From assembly GCA_031275955.1 (NCBI GenBank), contig JAISNZ010000154.1, positions 1 through 14,258 on the forward strand: 14,258 nt of DNA, given 5' to 3'. Position 1 is the first letter of the stretch, and every line of letters starts with the position of its first letter. Below, piece after piece: positions 8,149 to 14,258 of the stretch. The position numbers and the translations under genes were made by a program. The stretch comes from Desulfovibrio sp. GTDB lineage: Bacteria; Desulfobacterota; Desulfovibrionia; Desulfovibrionales; Desulfovibrionaceae. The notes below the pieces were generated by a model that worked only from the letters and a program-made list of their open reading frames with translations, was not told the DNA's origin and did not search any database.

Positions 8149-8183
8149 CCGCTTGAGGGCGGGCAAAGCCCGCCCTCAAGCGG
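8149..8183 (+). terminator. Perfect 16-bp hairpin between convergent genes
   Basis: CCGCTTGAGGGCGGGC is followed by AAA and its exact reverse complement, giving a 35-base stem-loop seventeen bases after the PFOR stop and 34 bases from the end of the convergent dehydrogenase gene. It would form in RNA from either strand and probably ends or protects both transcripts. Neither side has a T-tract, so it is not a canonical intrinsic terminator. Confidence 0.6.
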
Positions 8184-8217
8184 CAAGCTCAAGCCGGAAA
8201 GGCTCTGAACGCGGAAC

Positions 8218-9159
8218 TCAGCCGCGCGTTCCGAGGTATTCCAGAACGGACTCCACGGCCAGCCTGAGCATGTTGGTATTCGCGGCTTCCGTGTAATATC
8301 CCATGTGCGGCGTCGCTATGGTATTTTCCAGATGAGCCAGGCCCCAGTCGGCCGGAGGTTCCCCGGAATGGACGTCGATGGCGGCGCCGGCGATCCTGCC
8401 GTCCCTGAGCATGGTTTCGAGAGCGGCGTAGTCGACGATCTGGGCGCGTGAGGTGTTGATGAAGCAGGAGCCGCGCTTCATCAGCCCGAGCAGTTCCCGC
8501 GAGATCAAGCCCTCTGTTTCCGGAGTGTATTTCAGATGCACGGAGACCACGTCGGCCTCGCGCAGCACAGTTTCCACAGCGGCATACCTGACGCCGTATT
8601 TCTGCTCCAACTCCCGGTTTTTATCAAGGTCGCAGGCGATCACTCTCGCGCCAAGCAGTGAGGCTTTGCGCGCCACGAGCGCCCCTACCGCCCCGGTTCC
8701 GATGACGCCCACGGTGGAGGAGGCCAGTTCCCGGCCCAGCAGGCCGTCTAGCGTCCAGATCTTGTCTTTCATCCGCCTGTCCGCCAGGGATATGCCGCGA
8801 ATGAGGTTCAGGATGAGCCCGATCGTGAACTCGGCGACGGAATTGCTGCCGTACTCGCCTATGCCCCGCACGGTTATGCCCCGCGCGTTGCAGTGCGGCA
8901 CGTCGAGATAATTGCTGTAGCCGATCCCTATGAACTGCATGAATTTGAGGCCGGTCCAGCCGTCGATGACCTCGTTGCCCGGCTGATTTATCTTGAAGAA
9001 GATGATCTGTGCGCCGCGCCCCCGCTCGGCCAGAGTCTCCTGGGAACAGGGACGGTCGTCGTAACCGATGACGTCACCGTATTGCAGCAGCGGGGCGACA
9101 ATCCCCTCCCCGTCGCGGACGTTTGCGCGGTAATCCTGATCGATAAAAACTATTTTCAT
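8218..9159 (-). CDS. D-isomer-specific 2-hydroxyacid dehydrogenase
   Basis: NAD-dependent oxidoreductase of 313 aa interconverting a 2-oxo acid and a (probably D/R) 2-hydroxy acid in the cytoplasm. The substrate domain surrounds a Rossmann domain with GVIGTGAVG (G154, G156, G159). D177 in ACDLD after the second strand favours NAD over NADP. The family triad is complete: R238 (NTSRAQIVD), E267 (HSGEPP) and H285 (TPHMGYY). Length is normal. The start at 9159 has AAGAAGG eight bases upstream on the minus strand; an open extension to 9327 is unlike the family and crosses the promoter. It is transcribed toward PFOR, away from the LysR gene. The family includes 3-phosphoglycerate, lactate, glyoxylate/hydroxypyruvate and 2-hydroxyisocaproate dehydrogenases; motifs do not decide between them. 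Its position suggests, without proving, a link to the TRAP/CoA-transferase genes. Confidence 0.9.
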   Translation of the reverse strand: MKIVFIDQDYRANVRDGEGIVAPLLQYGDVIGYDDRPCSQETLAERGRGAQIIFFKINQPGNEVIDGWTGLKFMQFIGIGYSNYLDVPHCNARGITVRGIGEYGSNSVAEFTIGLILNLIRGISLADRRMKDKIWTLDGLLGRELASSTVGVIGTGAVGALVARKASLLGARVIACDLDKNRELEQKYGVRYAAVETVLREADVVSVHLKYTPETEGLISRELLGLMKRGSCFINTSRAQIVDYAALETMLRDGRIAGAAIDVHSGEPPADWGLAHLENTIATPHMGYYTEAANTNMLRLAVESVLEYLGTRG

Positions 9160-9199
9160 CGAAACTACCTTCTTGGTTGTCCTTTCCCTGAAAACCCCG

Positions 9200-9244
9200 C
9201 GTTTCCGGTGAACCGAAACGCTTGCGGCCTTGCGGCCTTGCGGC
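9200..9244 (-). repeat. Leader repeats: three 8-bp units and an imperfect hairpin
   Basis: Between the promoter and the dehydrogenase start the + strand shows CTTGCGGC three times in tandem (9221-9244). Next to it CGTTTC (9200-9205) and GAAACG (9215-9220) flank GGT/ACC, giving a roughly 9-bp stem with one bulged base in the leader RNA. It resembles no riboswitch I know; function unknown. Confidence 0.5.
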
Positions 9245-9262
9245 GGCGCCGGAGGGCAAAAA

Positions 9263-9291
9263 AGCATATTTGCGGCTGAGGCCGCAGTCAA
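9263..9291 (-). promoter_or_regulatory. Sigma70-type promoter of the 2-hydroxyacid dehydrogenase with palindromic spacer
   Basis: On the minus strand TTGACT (9286-9291) is followed after exactly 17 bases by TATGCT (9263-9268). Transcription would start near 9256, leaving a leader of nearly 100 bases. The spacer and the end of the -35 box hold the inverted repeat TGCGGC-TGAG-GCCGCA (+ strand 9271-9286), well placed for a repressor. The reading is from consensus only. Confidence 0.55.
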
Positions 9292-9610
9292 GCCCGATTG
9301 GCGGCGGTGTCGCGAGCATCGGAACACCTGGAAACAGCCTGCGGCTCCGCTTCCCTGGCCATGGCCCTCCTGCGCGCAACCGTCCTCGGCGCGCCGGAAG
9401 GCACCCCCCTCTCCGGCATCCGGCCCCCCCGCCCCTTGCCCGGAAGATCGGGCTCCTCTGCCCGTTATCCAGCTCAGCGGCGAAACGCTGAAGGTGATCC
9501 TTGTCCGGGACTCCTCTCCGGACGGAGATGCCCCCGACCCGCATTTTCCGACCCATGCCTGGGTTCCCGGCCATGTCCGCCTGGTGGCCGAGGGCCTGGC
9601 CTATCTCTGA
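9280..9610 (+). pseudogene. Frameshifted 3' remnant of a DapF-family (diaminopimelate epimerase-like) gene
   Basis: One frame (from about 9280, after a TGA at 9277-9279) reads RASEHLETACGSASLAMALL, like the active-site Cys region of diaminopimelate epimerase-type enzymes. Shifting by one base within the C7 run at 9424-9430 continues it as IRPPAPCPEDRAPLP, then LSGETLKVILVRD and a family-like end HVRLVAEGLAYL with a stop at 9608-9610. Only about 110 codons remain, corresponding to the C-terminal end; the N-terminal half and the first active-site Cys are missing. The missing 5' part coincides with the promoter of the neighbouring minus-strand gene. The stop region overlaps the end of the LysR gene by ten bases. 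The family call rests on motif likeness from memory, so it is tentative; the frame switch itself is directly visible. Confidence 0.42.
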
Positions 9611-10524
9611 CCTCCGGGCAGCACTCCCTTTTCACGACAATTTGCTCCATCGCCCTGAAAGTCCGGCTGCCCGGCCAAACACTCCTGCAAAGCGGCAATA
9701 TTCGCCGAATATTGCCCCTTGCGCCACACCAGTTCGGTAAGCGCTCTGCCGAAAGGACTGCCCAGCCTATGAATGGATACGGCGTTCTTGTTCGGAAAAA
9801 GTTCCACGATTCCGGTTGGCACAATGGCAATGCCCATCCCCGCGGCAACCGCCCCAAAGATAACGTTGTATGAGGACAAATCCATTATCCGGTCCGGTTC
9901 CAGGTTGAAGACCCTGAACCAGGCCACCAGCCTTTTGCGATAAAAACATCCCTCCTTGAAGGCCAGTATCGTCTTGCAGGCGATGTCCTCCGGCTCGCTC
10001 ACCGCCCTGTGCCCCTTGGCGGCGATAAGAACAAGCTCCTCCTCAAAGGCGGGCATGCTTTCCACCCTGACGTCGGAAGGCGCGTCGGTGACAAACACTG
10101 CGTCAAATTTGTTGGCCAGAAGCTCTTTGAACATGAGCATGCTACTCGGCCCTGTCGCCAGTTCCAGCTCCAATCTTGGATATTTCGCATGCAGATCCGC
10201 CAGGGGTTGAGGCAGCCGCGTGGCGGCAGTGCTCTCCATGGCCCCGATGCGGAACCTCCCTCTGGGATCCTTGCTCCTGACCTGATTCTCCGCTTCGTAA
10301 GCGAGCTCCATGATGCGCCGCGCGTAGCTGTAAAGGGTTCGTCCTTCCGAGGTAAGGTACAGCCGTTTCCCTTCGCGCAAAAAAAGCTGCACTCCCAGCG
10401 AATCTTCCAGGGAAAAAATGCGGGTGGTCACGCTGGAAGGAACTCGGTTCAATTCCTCAGCGGCCCGTGAGATTCCGCCCTTCTCAACGACCGAGATAAA
10501 TGTCCGGAGAGCCGCAAGTTCCAT
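9601..10524 (-). CDS. LysR-family transcriptional regulator
   Basis: DNA-binding regulator of 307 aa. The winged helix-turn-helix occupies residues 1-60 (MELAALRTFISVVEKGGISRAAEELNRVPSSVTTRI, then LEDSLGVQLFLREGKRLYLTSEG), followed by a linker helix and a periplasmic-binding-protein-like effector domain from about residue 90 (FRIGAMESTAATRLP through AVAAGMGIAIVPTGIVE). The start at 10524 is preceded on the minus strand by CGGAG. It is divergent from the CoA-transferase gene with 207 bp between them, the classic arrangement for a LysR protein controlling the neighbouring operon and itself. A perfect AT-rich inverted repeat sits in that gap. The effector is probably the transported acid or a CoA derivative (inference). 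The C-terminal tail after the effector domain is short and low in conservation, and its last codons overlap the epimerase remnant on the other strand. Confidence 0.93.
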   Translation of the reverse strand: MELAALRTFISVVEKGGISRAAEELNRVPSSVTTRIFSLEDSLGVQLFLREGKRLYLTSEGRTLYSYARRIMELAYEAENQVRSKDPRGRFRIGAMESTAATRLPQPLADLHAKYPRLELELATGPSSMLMFKELLANKFDAVFVTDAPSDVRVESMPAFEEELVLIAAKGHRAVSEPEDIACKTILAFKEGCFYRKRLVAWFRVFNLEPDRIMDLSSYNVIFGAVAAGMGIAIVPTGIVELFPNKNAVSIHRLGSPFGRALTELVWRKGQYSANIAALQECLAGQPDFQGDGANCREKGVLPGGQR

Positions 10525-10534
10525 ACATTCTCCG

Positions 10535-10557
10535 AAATAGAATATAATCTTCTATTT
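10535..10557. promoter_or_regulatory. Perfect inverted repeat, probable LysR operator
   Basis: AAATAGAA (10535-10542), seven bases (TATAATC), then TTCTATTT (10550-10557): two 8-bp arms with exact dyad symmetry, starting 11 bases upstream of the LysR start. It is a dyad of the size LysR proteins bind, though not a strict T-N11-A. A second dyad, GAAAA-TAT-TTTTC, lies at 10572-10584. Confidence 0.55.
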
Positions 10558-10564
10558 TATTCAT

Positions 10565-10592
10565 TTGACGTGAAAATATTTTTCCCTAAATT
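10565..10592 (+). promoter_or_regulatory. Candidate promoter for the CoA-transferase/TRAP genes
   Basis: TTGACG (10565-10570) followed after 16 bases by TAAATT (10587-10592) is the best sigma70-like pair in the gap. It lies just downstream of the 8-7-8 dyad, the usual position for LysR activation. The -10 box matches only four of six consensus bases, which fits an activator-dependent promoter. It implies a leader of about 130 bases. Confidence 0.45.
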
Positions 10593-10705
10593 TCCATAAA
10601 GGACAAGAGGAAAATCGTTTCTCCCCGCTTCATCGGAAGAGAAAACCAGAAGTCAGAGGGCTCGGAGAAAAAATCTCGAACAACATCCTGTTTTATAAGG
10701 ATTTT

Positions 10706-10719
10706 TTCACTGTGAAGGA
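10706..10719 (+). promoter_or_regulatory. Ribosome-binding site overlapping a small dyad
   Basis: AAGGA (10715-10719) is the only Shine-Dalgarno-like site for the CoA-transferase start at 10732, at a longish 12-base spacing. Its first two bases overlap the perfect dyad TTCAC-T-GTGAA (10706-10716). AAGGAT occurs twice (10697-10702 and 10715-10720). Confidence 0.45.
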
Positions 10720-10731
10720 TGATGATGCGAC

Positions 10732-12048
10732 ATGCAATATGATAAAATTTATAAAGAACGGTTTGCCGATTATTTTGTAAGCATTAAAGACGCTGCTGCT
10801 GCTGTAAGATCTGGCGATTATATTGTCACAGGCATGCTCGAACCGAAAGGCCTTCTCCTCGCCTTGCGTGACAGAGACGATCTTACTGATGTCGGCCTTT
10901 ACTGTTCACAATCTCTGCAGGGAGTCGTCGGAGATGTAGCTGTCAATACAAAATCTAACATTACTGTATATACGTCCTTCCTAGATCCCCATGAAGATCT
11001 GCAAAAAGCGAATTCAGCGGGAAAAATTGAATTTTTGCCCGGAAGCTTTTCCGGTTGGCCCAAGATGAACAGGACGAGAGGCTGCAATGTACTGATGATT
11101 GCGGTTACCCCGCCTGATCACAATGGGTACATGACGTTGTCAACCTATCCCGAACATGTGACTGCTCTGATGGATGGAGCGGATCTGCTGATCGGCGAGA
11201 TCAGCGAGAACATCGCCGCCACATTTGGCGGCCCTCTGCTGCATGTATCCGACTTTCATAAACTGGCCTGCGCGGAAACCGGCTGGGAATTTCTGATCAG
11301 AGAGGAAGTAGGCGAGTACTGGAAAGACGAGCAAGCCAAGAATATGAGCGGCTATCTTTCCGAGCTGATTCCCAACGGCTCGACCATTGAACTCGGAGTC
11401 GGCAGCATGAACGGCAACGCCATGCTGAACATGGAAAATGTGAAGGATCTTGGCGTCCACACCGAGTACTACGGAGAAGTGCTCATGGAACTGAGCCTCA
11501 AGGGCGTCATCAATAACTCGCGCAAGAATTTACATAAAGGTTTTTCCATTGCGACCATCGGGTCCGGAAGTCGTAAGTTTTATAACTTCGTTCATAACAA
11601 CAGGTCGCTCAAATTCATGCCCAGCAGCTATGTCCTGGATATCAGGACCATCGCCCTGAACAAAAATTTCCACGCCATCAATACCGCGGCCCAGGTGGAC
11701 ATGCTCGGTCAGGTGAACGGCGAGTTCATTAAGGGCAGGCAATACTCCGGCATTGGCGGACAGGGTGATTTTGCCAAAGCAGCATGTCTTCTGGAGGACG
11801 GCAAGTCCATCATTACCATGGCTTCCACCACGGTGAACGGAAAATATTCCAAGATTGTTCCCGTATTCGATCCGGGAACTCCCGTAACCACACCGAGAAC
11901 AGACGTGGAATATCTGGTCACGGAATACGGTATCGCGCAGATCGTCGGGCAAACGGTAAAAGAACGTGCGAGAAATATCATTGCTGTAGCCAATCCCAGG
12001 TTTCGGGATGAGCTTACGGAGCAGGCAAAGAAAATCGGCATCCTGTGA
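10732..12048 (+). CDS. Acetyl-CoA hydrolase/transferase-family CoA-transferase (4-hydroxybutyrate CoA-transferase-like)
   Basis: Probably transfers CoA from a donor such as acetyl-CoA to a carboxylic acid, in the cytoplasm. The 438-aa length and motif order fit the Cat1/4-hydroxybutyrate CoA-transferase branch: VTPPDHNGYMTLS (125-137), the conserved GVHTE with E245 as the likely catalytic glutamate that forms the enzyme-CoA thioester, NTAAQVDMLGQVNGE (317-331), and the glycine loop YSGIGGQGDFAKAA (338-351). No signal peptide or membrane segment is seen. It is first in a + strand set with the TRAP genes and divergent from the LysR gene. The first 400 bases are much richer in A+T than the rest (20 of 60 G+C in 10741-10800 against 33 of 60 in 11641-11700), unlike the left half of the window. 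The acceptor acid is unknown; hydrolase activity cannot be excluded. Confidence 0.9.
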   Translation: MQYDKIYKERFADYFVSIKDAAAAVRSGDYIVTGMLEPKGLLLALRDRDDLTDVGLYCSQSLQGVVGDVAVNTKSNITVYTSFLDPHEDLQKANSAGKIEFLPGSFSGWPKMNRTRGCNVLMIAVTPPDHNGYMTLSTYPEHVTALMDGADLLIGEISENIAATFGGPLLHVSDFHKLACAETGWEFLIREEVGEYWKDEQAKNMSGYLSELIPNGSTIELGVGSMNGNAMLNMENVKDLGVHTEYYGEVLMELSLKGVINNSRKNLHKGFSIATIGSGSRKFYNFVHNNRSLKFMPSSYVLDIRTIALNKNFHAINTAAQVDMLGQVNGEFIKGRQYSGIGGQGDFAKAACLLEDGKSIITMASTTVNGKYSKIVPVFDPGTPVTTPRTDVEYLVTEYGIAQIVGQTVKERARNIIAVANPRFRDELTEQAKKIGIL

Positions 12049-12303
12049 CGGGAGCACTTTCAGATGCACGTTGCGCATTCGGTAAAATGCTCCGGCAGCG
12101 CGTGGCGAAGCGCCGCAAGGCCCGCGAAATTGACGCAGGCGCGCTTTTCACGTCGTGAATGATGCAGTCCGGCGCGAAATGCTGTAGCAAACTTTGAAAC
12201 CTGCAAGCAGGAGGATCCGCAGAAAAGAAATAGGGGAGCAATACGCAGGGAAAATGATGTGTTATATTGTAATCGTTGTTGAGCATATAAGCTGGAGGGA
12301 ATC
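12049..12303 (+). other. Intergenic gap before the TRAP receptor gene
   Basis: These 255 bases hold no gene I can support on either strand. GGAGGG at 12294-12299 is a good ribosome-binding site for the next gene. CCTGC-AA-GCAGG (12200-12211) and GGCG-AAG-CGCC (12104-12114) are small dyads without T-tracts. TTGACG at 12130-12135 lacks a matching -10 box. Whether the TRAP genes share the CoA-transferase transcript is therefore open. Confidence 0.5.
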
Positions 12304-13275
12304 ATGAGAAAGAACAGTATCCTGAAATTGATCGCAATGGCGTTGCTGTTTTGCGGATTCGCAATTTTCGGCGGGAACGCCGTCATGGCCGCCGATGTCA
12401 ATCTTGTCATGGGTACGGCAAGCGTCTCGGGCACCTGGTATCCGGTGGGCGGCGCGCTCTGCGCTTCCATGAGCAAGGCAGACGGCATCAGCGTCAATGT
12501 GCAGACCTCCGGCGGCGGCGTTGAAAACCTGCGCACCGTCAGCTCCGGCGACAGGGATATTGGCATGGCCATGTACAGCCTGGGTGTTTACGCCATGAAA
12601 GGCATTGAAGCCTTTAAGGGCAGCAGGCTGGACAACATCCGGGGCATCGCAGTCTTTATGCCCATCACTGCCCAGTTTGCCGTCCGTGAGGGCGGCGGCA
12701 TCAATTCCGTTGCCGATCTGAAAGGCAAACGGATCGGCATCGGCGCGCCCGGAAGCGGCGAAGAGGTCTGCGTGCGCGAAATCCTGGACGCCAACGGTCT
12801 GTCCTACGCCGAAGTGGACGAAAAGCTGATCTCCTTCTCCGAGCAAGTAACCGCGTTCAAGGATCGCCAGCTTGACTCCATGTTTATTATCACTACCGCG
12901 CCGACTTCCGGCTATCTGGATGTCAGCAGTCAGGCCAGAATCACCATCCTCCCCATCGCCGGCAGGGAGCAGGAAAATGTTCTTGCCAAGTATCCTCACT
13001 ACTACAAAGACATCGTCAGGGCCTCGGCCTACGATTTCCTCTCCAAAGATGTCGACACCGTCGGCATAGGCACTCTGCTGTTCACCAACGCGGAAATGGA
13101 CGCGGACGTCGTGTACAGGATCACCAAGGCCATGTTCAACGATGCTGATCATCTGAAAGGCGTCCATGAAGCGCTCAAGGGCCTCTCTGCCGAATTTTCC
13201 GTCGCCAATATGGGCAGCATAACATTACATCCCGGCGCCGAGCGGTATTACCGTGAAATCGGCCTGATCAAATAA
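12304..13275 (+). CDS. TAXI-family TRAP transporter solute-binding protein
   Basis: Periplasmic receptor that captures an organic acid and hands it to the TRAP permease encoded next door. Of 323 residues, 1-29 are a typical Sec signal peptide (basic MRKNSILK, a hydrophobic core, AVMA at 26-29), leaving a mature protein of about 294. The mature start VNLVMGTASVSGTWYPVGGALCASMSK and SGGGVENLRTVSSGDRDIGMA are hallmarks of the TAXI group (TRAP-associated extracytoplasmic immunogenic), as are the DLKGKRIGIGAPGSGEEV segment and the length. TAXI receptors pair with fused DctQM permeases, and exactly such a permease follows 62 bases later. The start at 12304 has GGAGGG five bases ahead. Ligands known for the family include dicarboxylates and amino acids such as glutamate; none can be assigned here from sequence. 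Confidence 0.94.
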   Translation: MRKNSILKLIAMALLFCGFAIFGGNAVMAADVNLVMGTASVSGTWYPVGGALCASMSKADGISVNVQTSGGGVENLRTVSSGDRDIGMAMYSLGVYAMKGIEAFKGSRLDNIRGIAVFMPITAQFAVREGGGINSVADLKGKRIGIGAPGSGEEVCVREILDANGLSYAEVDEKLISFSEQVTAFKDRQLDSMFIITTAPTSGYLDVSSQARITILPIAGREQENVLAKYPHYYKDIVRASAYDFLSKDVDTVGIGTLLFTNAEMDADVVYRITKAMFNDADHLKGVHEALKGLSAEFSVANMGSITLHPGAERYYREIGLIK

Positions 13276-13337
13276 TGCAATTGCATATCCTTATCAAGAG
13301 ATCGTCTCAAGCGTAAACGCCTTAAAGGAGGTCCAGG

Positions 13338-14258
13338 ATGCCTCTTTTCCGCAAAAAGAAAATCACGGATGAAGACGCAAGGGTAGCCTCCTTACAAGAC
13401 AGAAGACGGTTGCTGACCGGCCGCATGCTGATGCTCCTCAACATCATATGCGTAGTGATGTCTGTCTATCAGCTCTACATTGCCGCATTCGGCGGAGACA
13501 TCATAGCCAACGTGCAAAGGGCTCTGCACCTGATGTTCGGATTATTCATATCCTTTCTGCTGTATCCTGGCGCAAAGAATAGCGGCAGAAACAAGCTTCC
13601 TGTCTATGACTTGATTCTGGCCGGTCTCGGCGTTGCCGCCAATTTGTATCTTATCGTTTTTTTTACAGAAATCTCCATGCGGGCAGGCATCCTGACAACA
13701 GCTGATTTTGTTTTTGGAATACTCTTGATTGGTGTCTTGCTGGAATGCTCGCGCAGGGTAGTTGGCCCTGTCCTGACTTGTATCGCATTGGTATTCTTGC
13801 TATATTGCCTGTTCGGAAACTACTTCCCCGGCGGACTCGCCCACAGAGGCGTTTCCCTCAAGAGCCTGGTCAGGCACATGTACCTGACCACCGAAGGGGT
13901 GTACGGAACCATCCTCGGAGTCTCAACAAGCTTCATATTCCTGTTTATCCTGATGGGCGCCATATTGAGCCGTATGGGCACGGGCTCCTTTCTGATTGAC
14001 ATCTCCCTGGCTCTGTTCGGCAGACAGCGGGGCGGCCCGGCCAAAGCGGCCGTCCTGGCATGCGCGCTATTCGGCATGATTAACGGCTCAACCGTGGCCA
14101 ATATCGTCACCACGGGCACCTTTGCCGTTCCTCTCATGAAACGGGTGGGATACAAAAGCAACTTTGTAGGCGCCATTGAAGCGTCCGCATCGGTGGGCGG
14201 TCAAATCATGCCCCCGGTTATGGGCGCGGCCGCTTTCATCATTGCGGAAAACCTGGGA
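13338..14258 (+). CDS. TRAP transporter fused permease (4TM/12TM, DctQM), 3' partial
   Basis: Inner-membrane part of a TRAP transporter, which uses an ion gradient to import substrate delivered by the binding protein. The frame is open for 307 codons from ATG 13338 to the window edge; complete fused permeases are usually 600-700 residues or more. A basic cytoplasmic N-terminus (LFRKKK) precedes four hydrophobic segments at about 30-50, 62-77, 88-109 and 122-160, corresponding to the small DctQ-like part. The DctM-like part follows with the highly typical INGSTVANIVTTGTFAVPLMKRVGY (248-272) and EASASVGGQIMPPVMGAAAFI (281-301). A near-perfect AAAGGAGGT at 13325-13333 fixes the start. It directly follows the TAXI receptor gene, so the two very likely form one operon and one transporter. 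Confidence 0.95.
   Translation, partial: MPLFRKKKITDEDARVASLQDRRRLLTGRMLMLLNIICVVMSVYQLYIAAFGGDIIANVQRALHLMFGLFISFLLYPGAKNSGRNKLPVYDLILAGLGVAANLYLIVFFTEISMRAGILTTADFVFGILLIGVLLECSRRVVGPVLTCIALVFLLYCLFGNYFPGGLAHRGVSLKSLVRHMYLTTEGVYGTILGVSTSFIFLFILMGAILSRMGTGSFLIDISLALFGRQRGGPAKAAVLACALFGMINGSTVANIVTTGTFAVPLMKRVGYKSNFVGAIEASASVGGQIMPPVMGAAAFIIAENLG

Noticed and set aside
9160..9327. A 56-residue N-terminal extension of the 2-hydroxyacid dehydrogenase
   Set aside because: It would span the predicted promoter and leader, is low in complexity, and the start at 9159 has its own ribosome-binding site and the normal family N-terminus MKIVFID.
12130..12160. TTGACG as a -35 box for the TRAP genes
   Set aside because: No acceptable -10 box at 15-19 bases; the nearest is a poor GTGAAT.
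12262..13167. A 301-codon minus-strand open frame opposite the TAXI receptor
   Set aside because: No recognisable domain, and the + strand reads a textbook receptor with signal peptide and ribosome-binding site.
13276..13285. The palindrome TGCAATTGCA between the receptor and permease genes
   Set aside because: A 10-bp palindrome without loop, T-tract or repetition; not distinguishable from chance.

Overview
The window looks like chromosomal DNA from a GC-rich anaerobic bacterium, most likely a sulfate reducer or relative in the Desulfovibrionaceae. The reasons are a single-chain pyruvate:ferredoxin oxidoreductase whose substrate residues (T31, E64, R114) fall at the same numbers as in the Desulfovibrio africanus enzyme, an SH3b/NlpC-P60 peptidase, a DUF4911 protein and a CofD-like protein of a kind I associate with that group. 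This is recognition from memory; no database search was run. No tRNA, rRNA, CRISPR array or insertion sequence was seen.

Left block (1-4336, + strand). Four tightly packed genes, each start overlapping the previous stop as ATGA: an SH3b/NlpC-P60 cell-wall peptidase (5' end outside the window), the tRNA t6A37 methylthiotransferase MtaB, a small DUF4911 protein, and a CofD/YvcK-like protein. Composition is very GC-rich (46 of 60 bases in 2281-2340). The peptidase has a Lys/Pro/Gly-rich tail, and the MtaB N-terminus is extended by five 18-bp tandem repeats.

Middle (4337-8217). Pyruvate:ferredoxin oxidoreductase (about 1193 aa) stands alone behind a strong ribosome-binding site. It carries an unusual CxCxCxxH insert ahead of its ferredoxin domain and lacks the C-terminal extension of the D. 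africanus enzyme. A perfect 16-bp hairpin separates it from the convergent next gene.

Right block (8218-14258). A minus-strand D-2-hydroxyacid dehydrogenase has a recognisable -35/-10 promoter with a palindrome in the spacer. Behind that promoter lies what reads as the 3' remnant of a DapF-family epimerase gene, disrupted at a run of seven C. Next come a minus-strand LysR regulator and, divergent from it, an acetyl-CoA hydrolase/transferase-family CoA-transferase, a TAXI-type TRAP solute receptor and a fused TRAP permease that runs off the right edge. The LysR/CoA-transferase gap is AT-rich and holds a perfect 8-7-8 inverted repeat suited to a LysR operator. The start of the CoA-transferase gene is strikingly AT-rich (20 G+C of 60 in 10741-10800).

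How the genes may work together (inference): the TRAP system would import an organic acid, the CoA-transferase would activate it or a product with CoA, the 2-hydroxyacid dehydrogenase may interconvert a 2-hydroxy and a 2-oxo acid, and the LysR protein would sense the substrate. The substrate cannot be read from the sequence. This locus is the best candidate for an undescribed pathway here; the CofD-like/DUF4911/MtaB gene string is the second.
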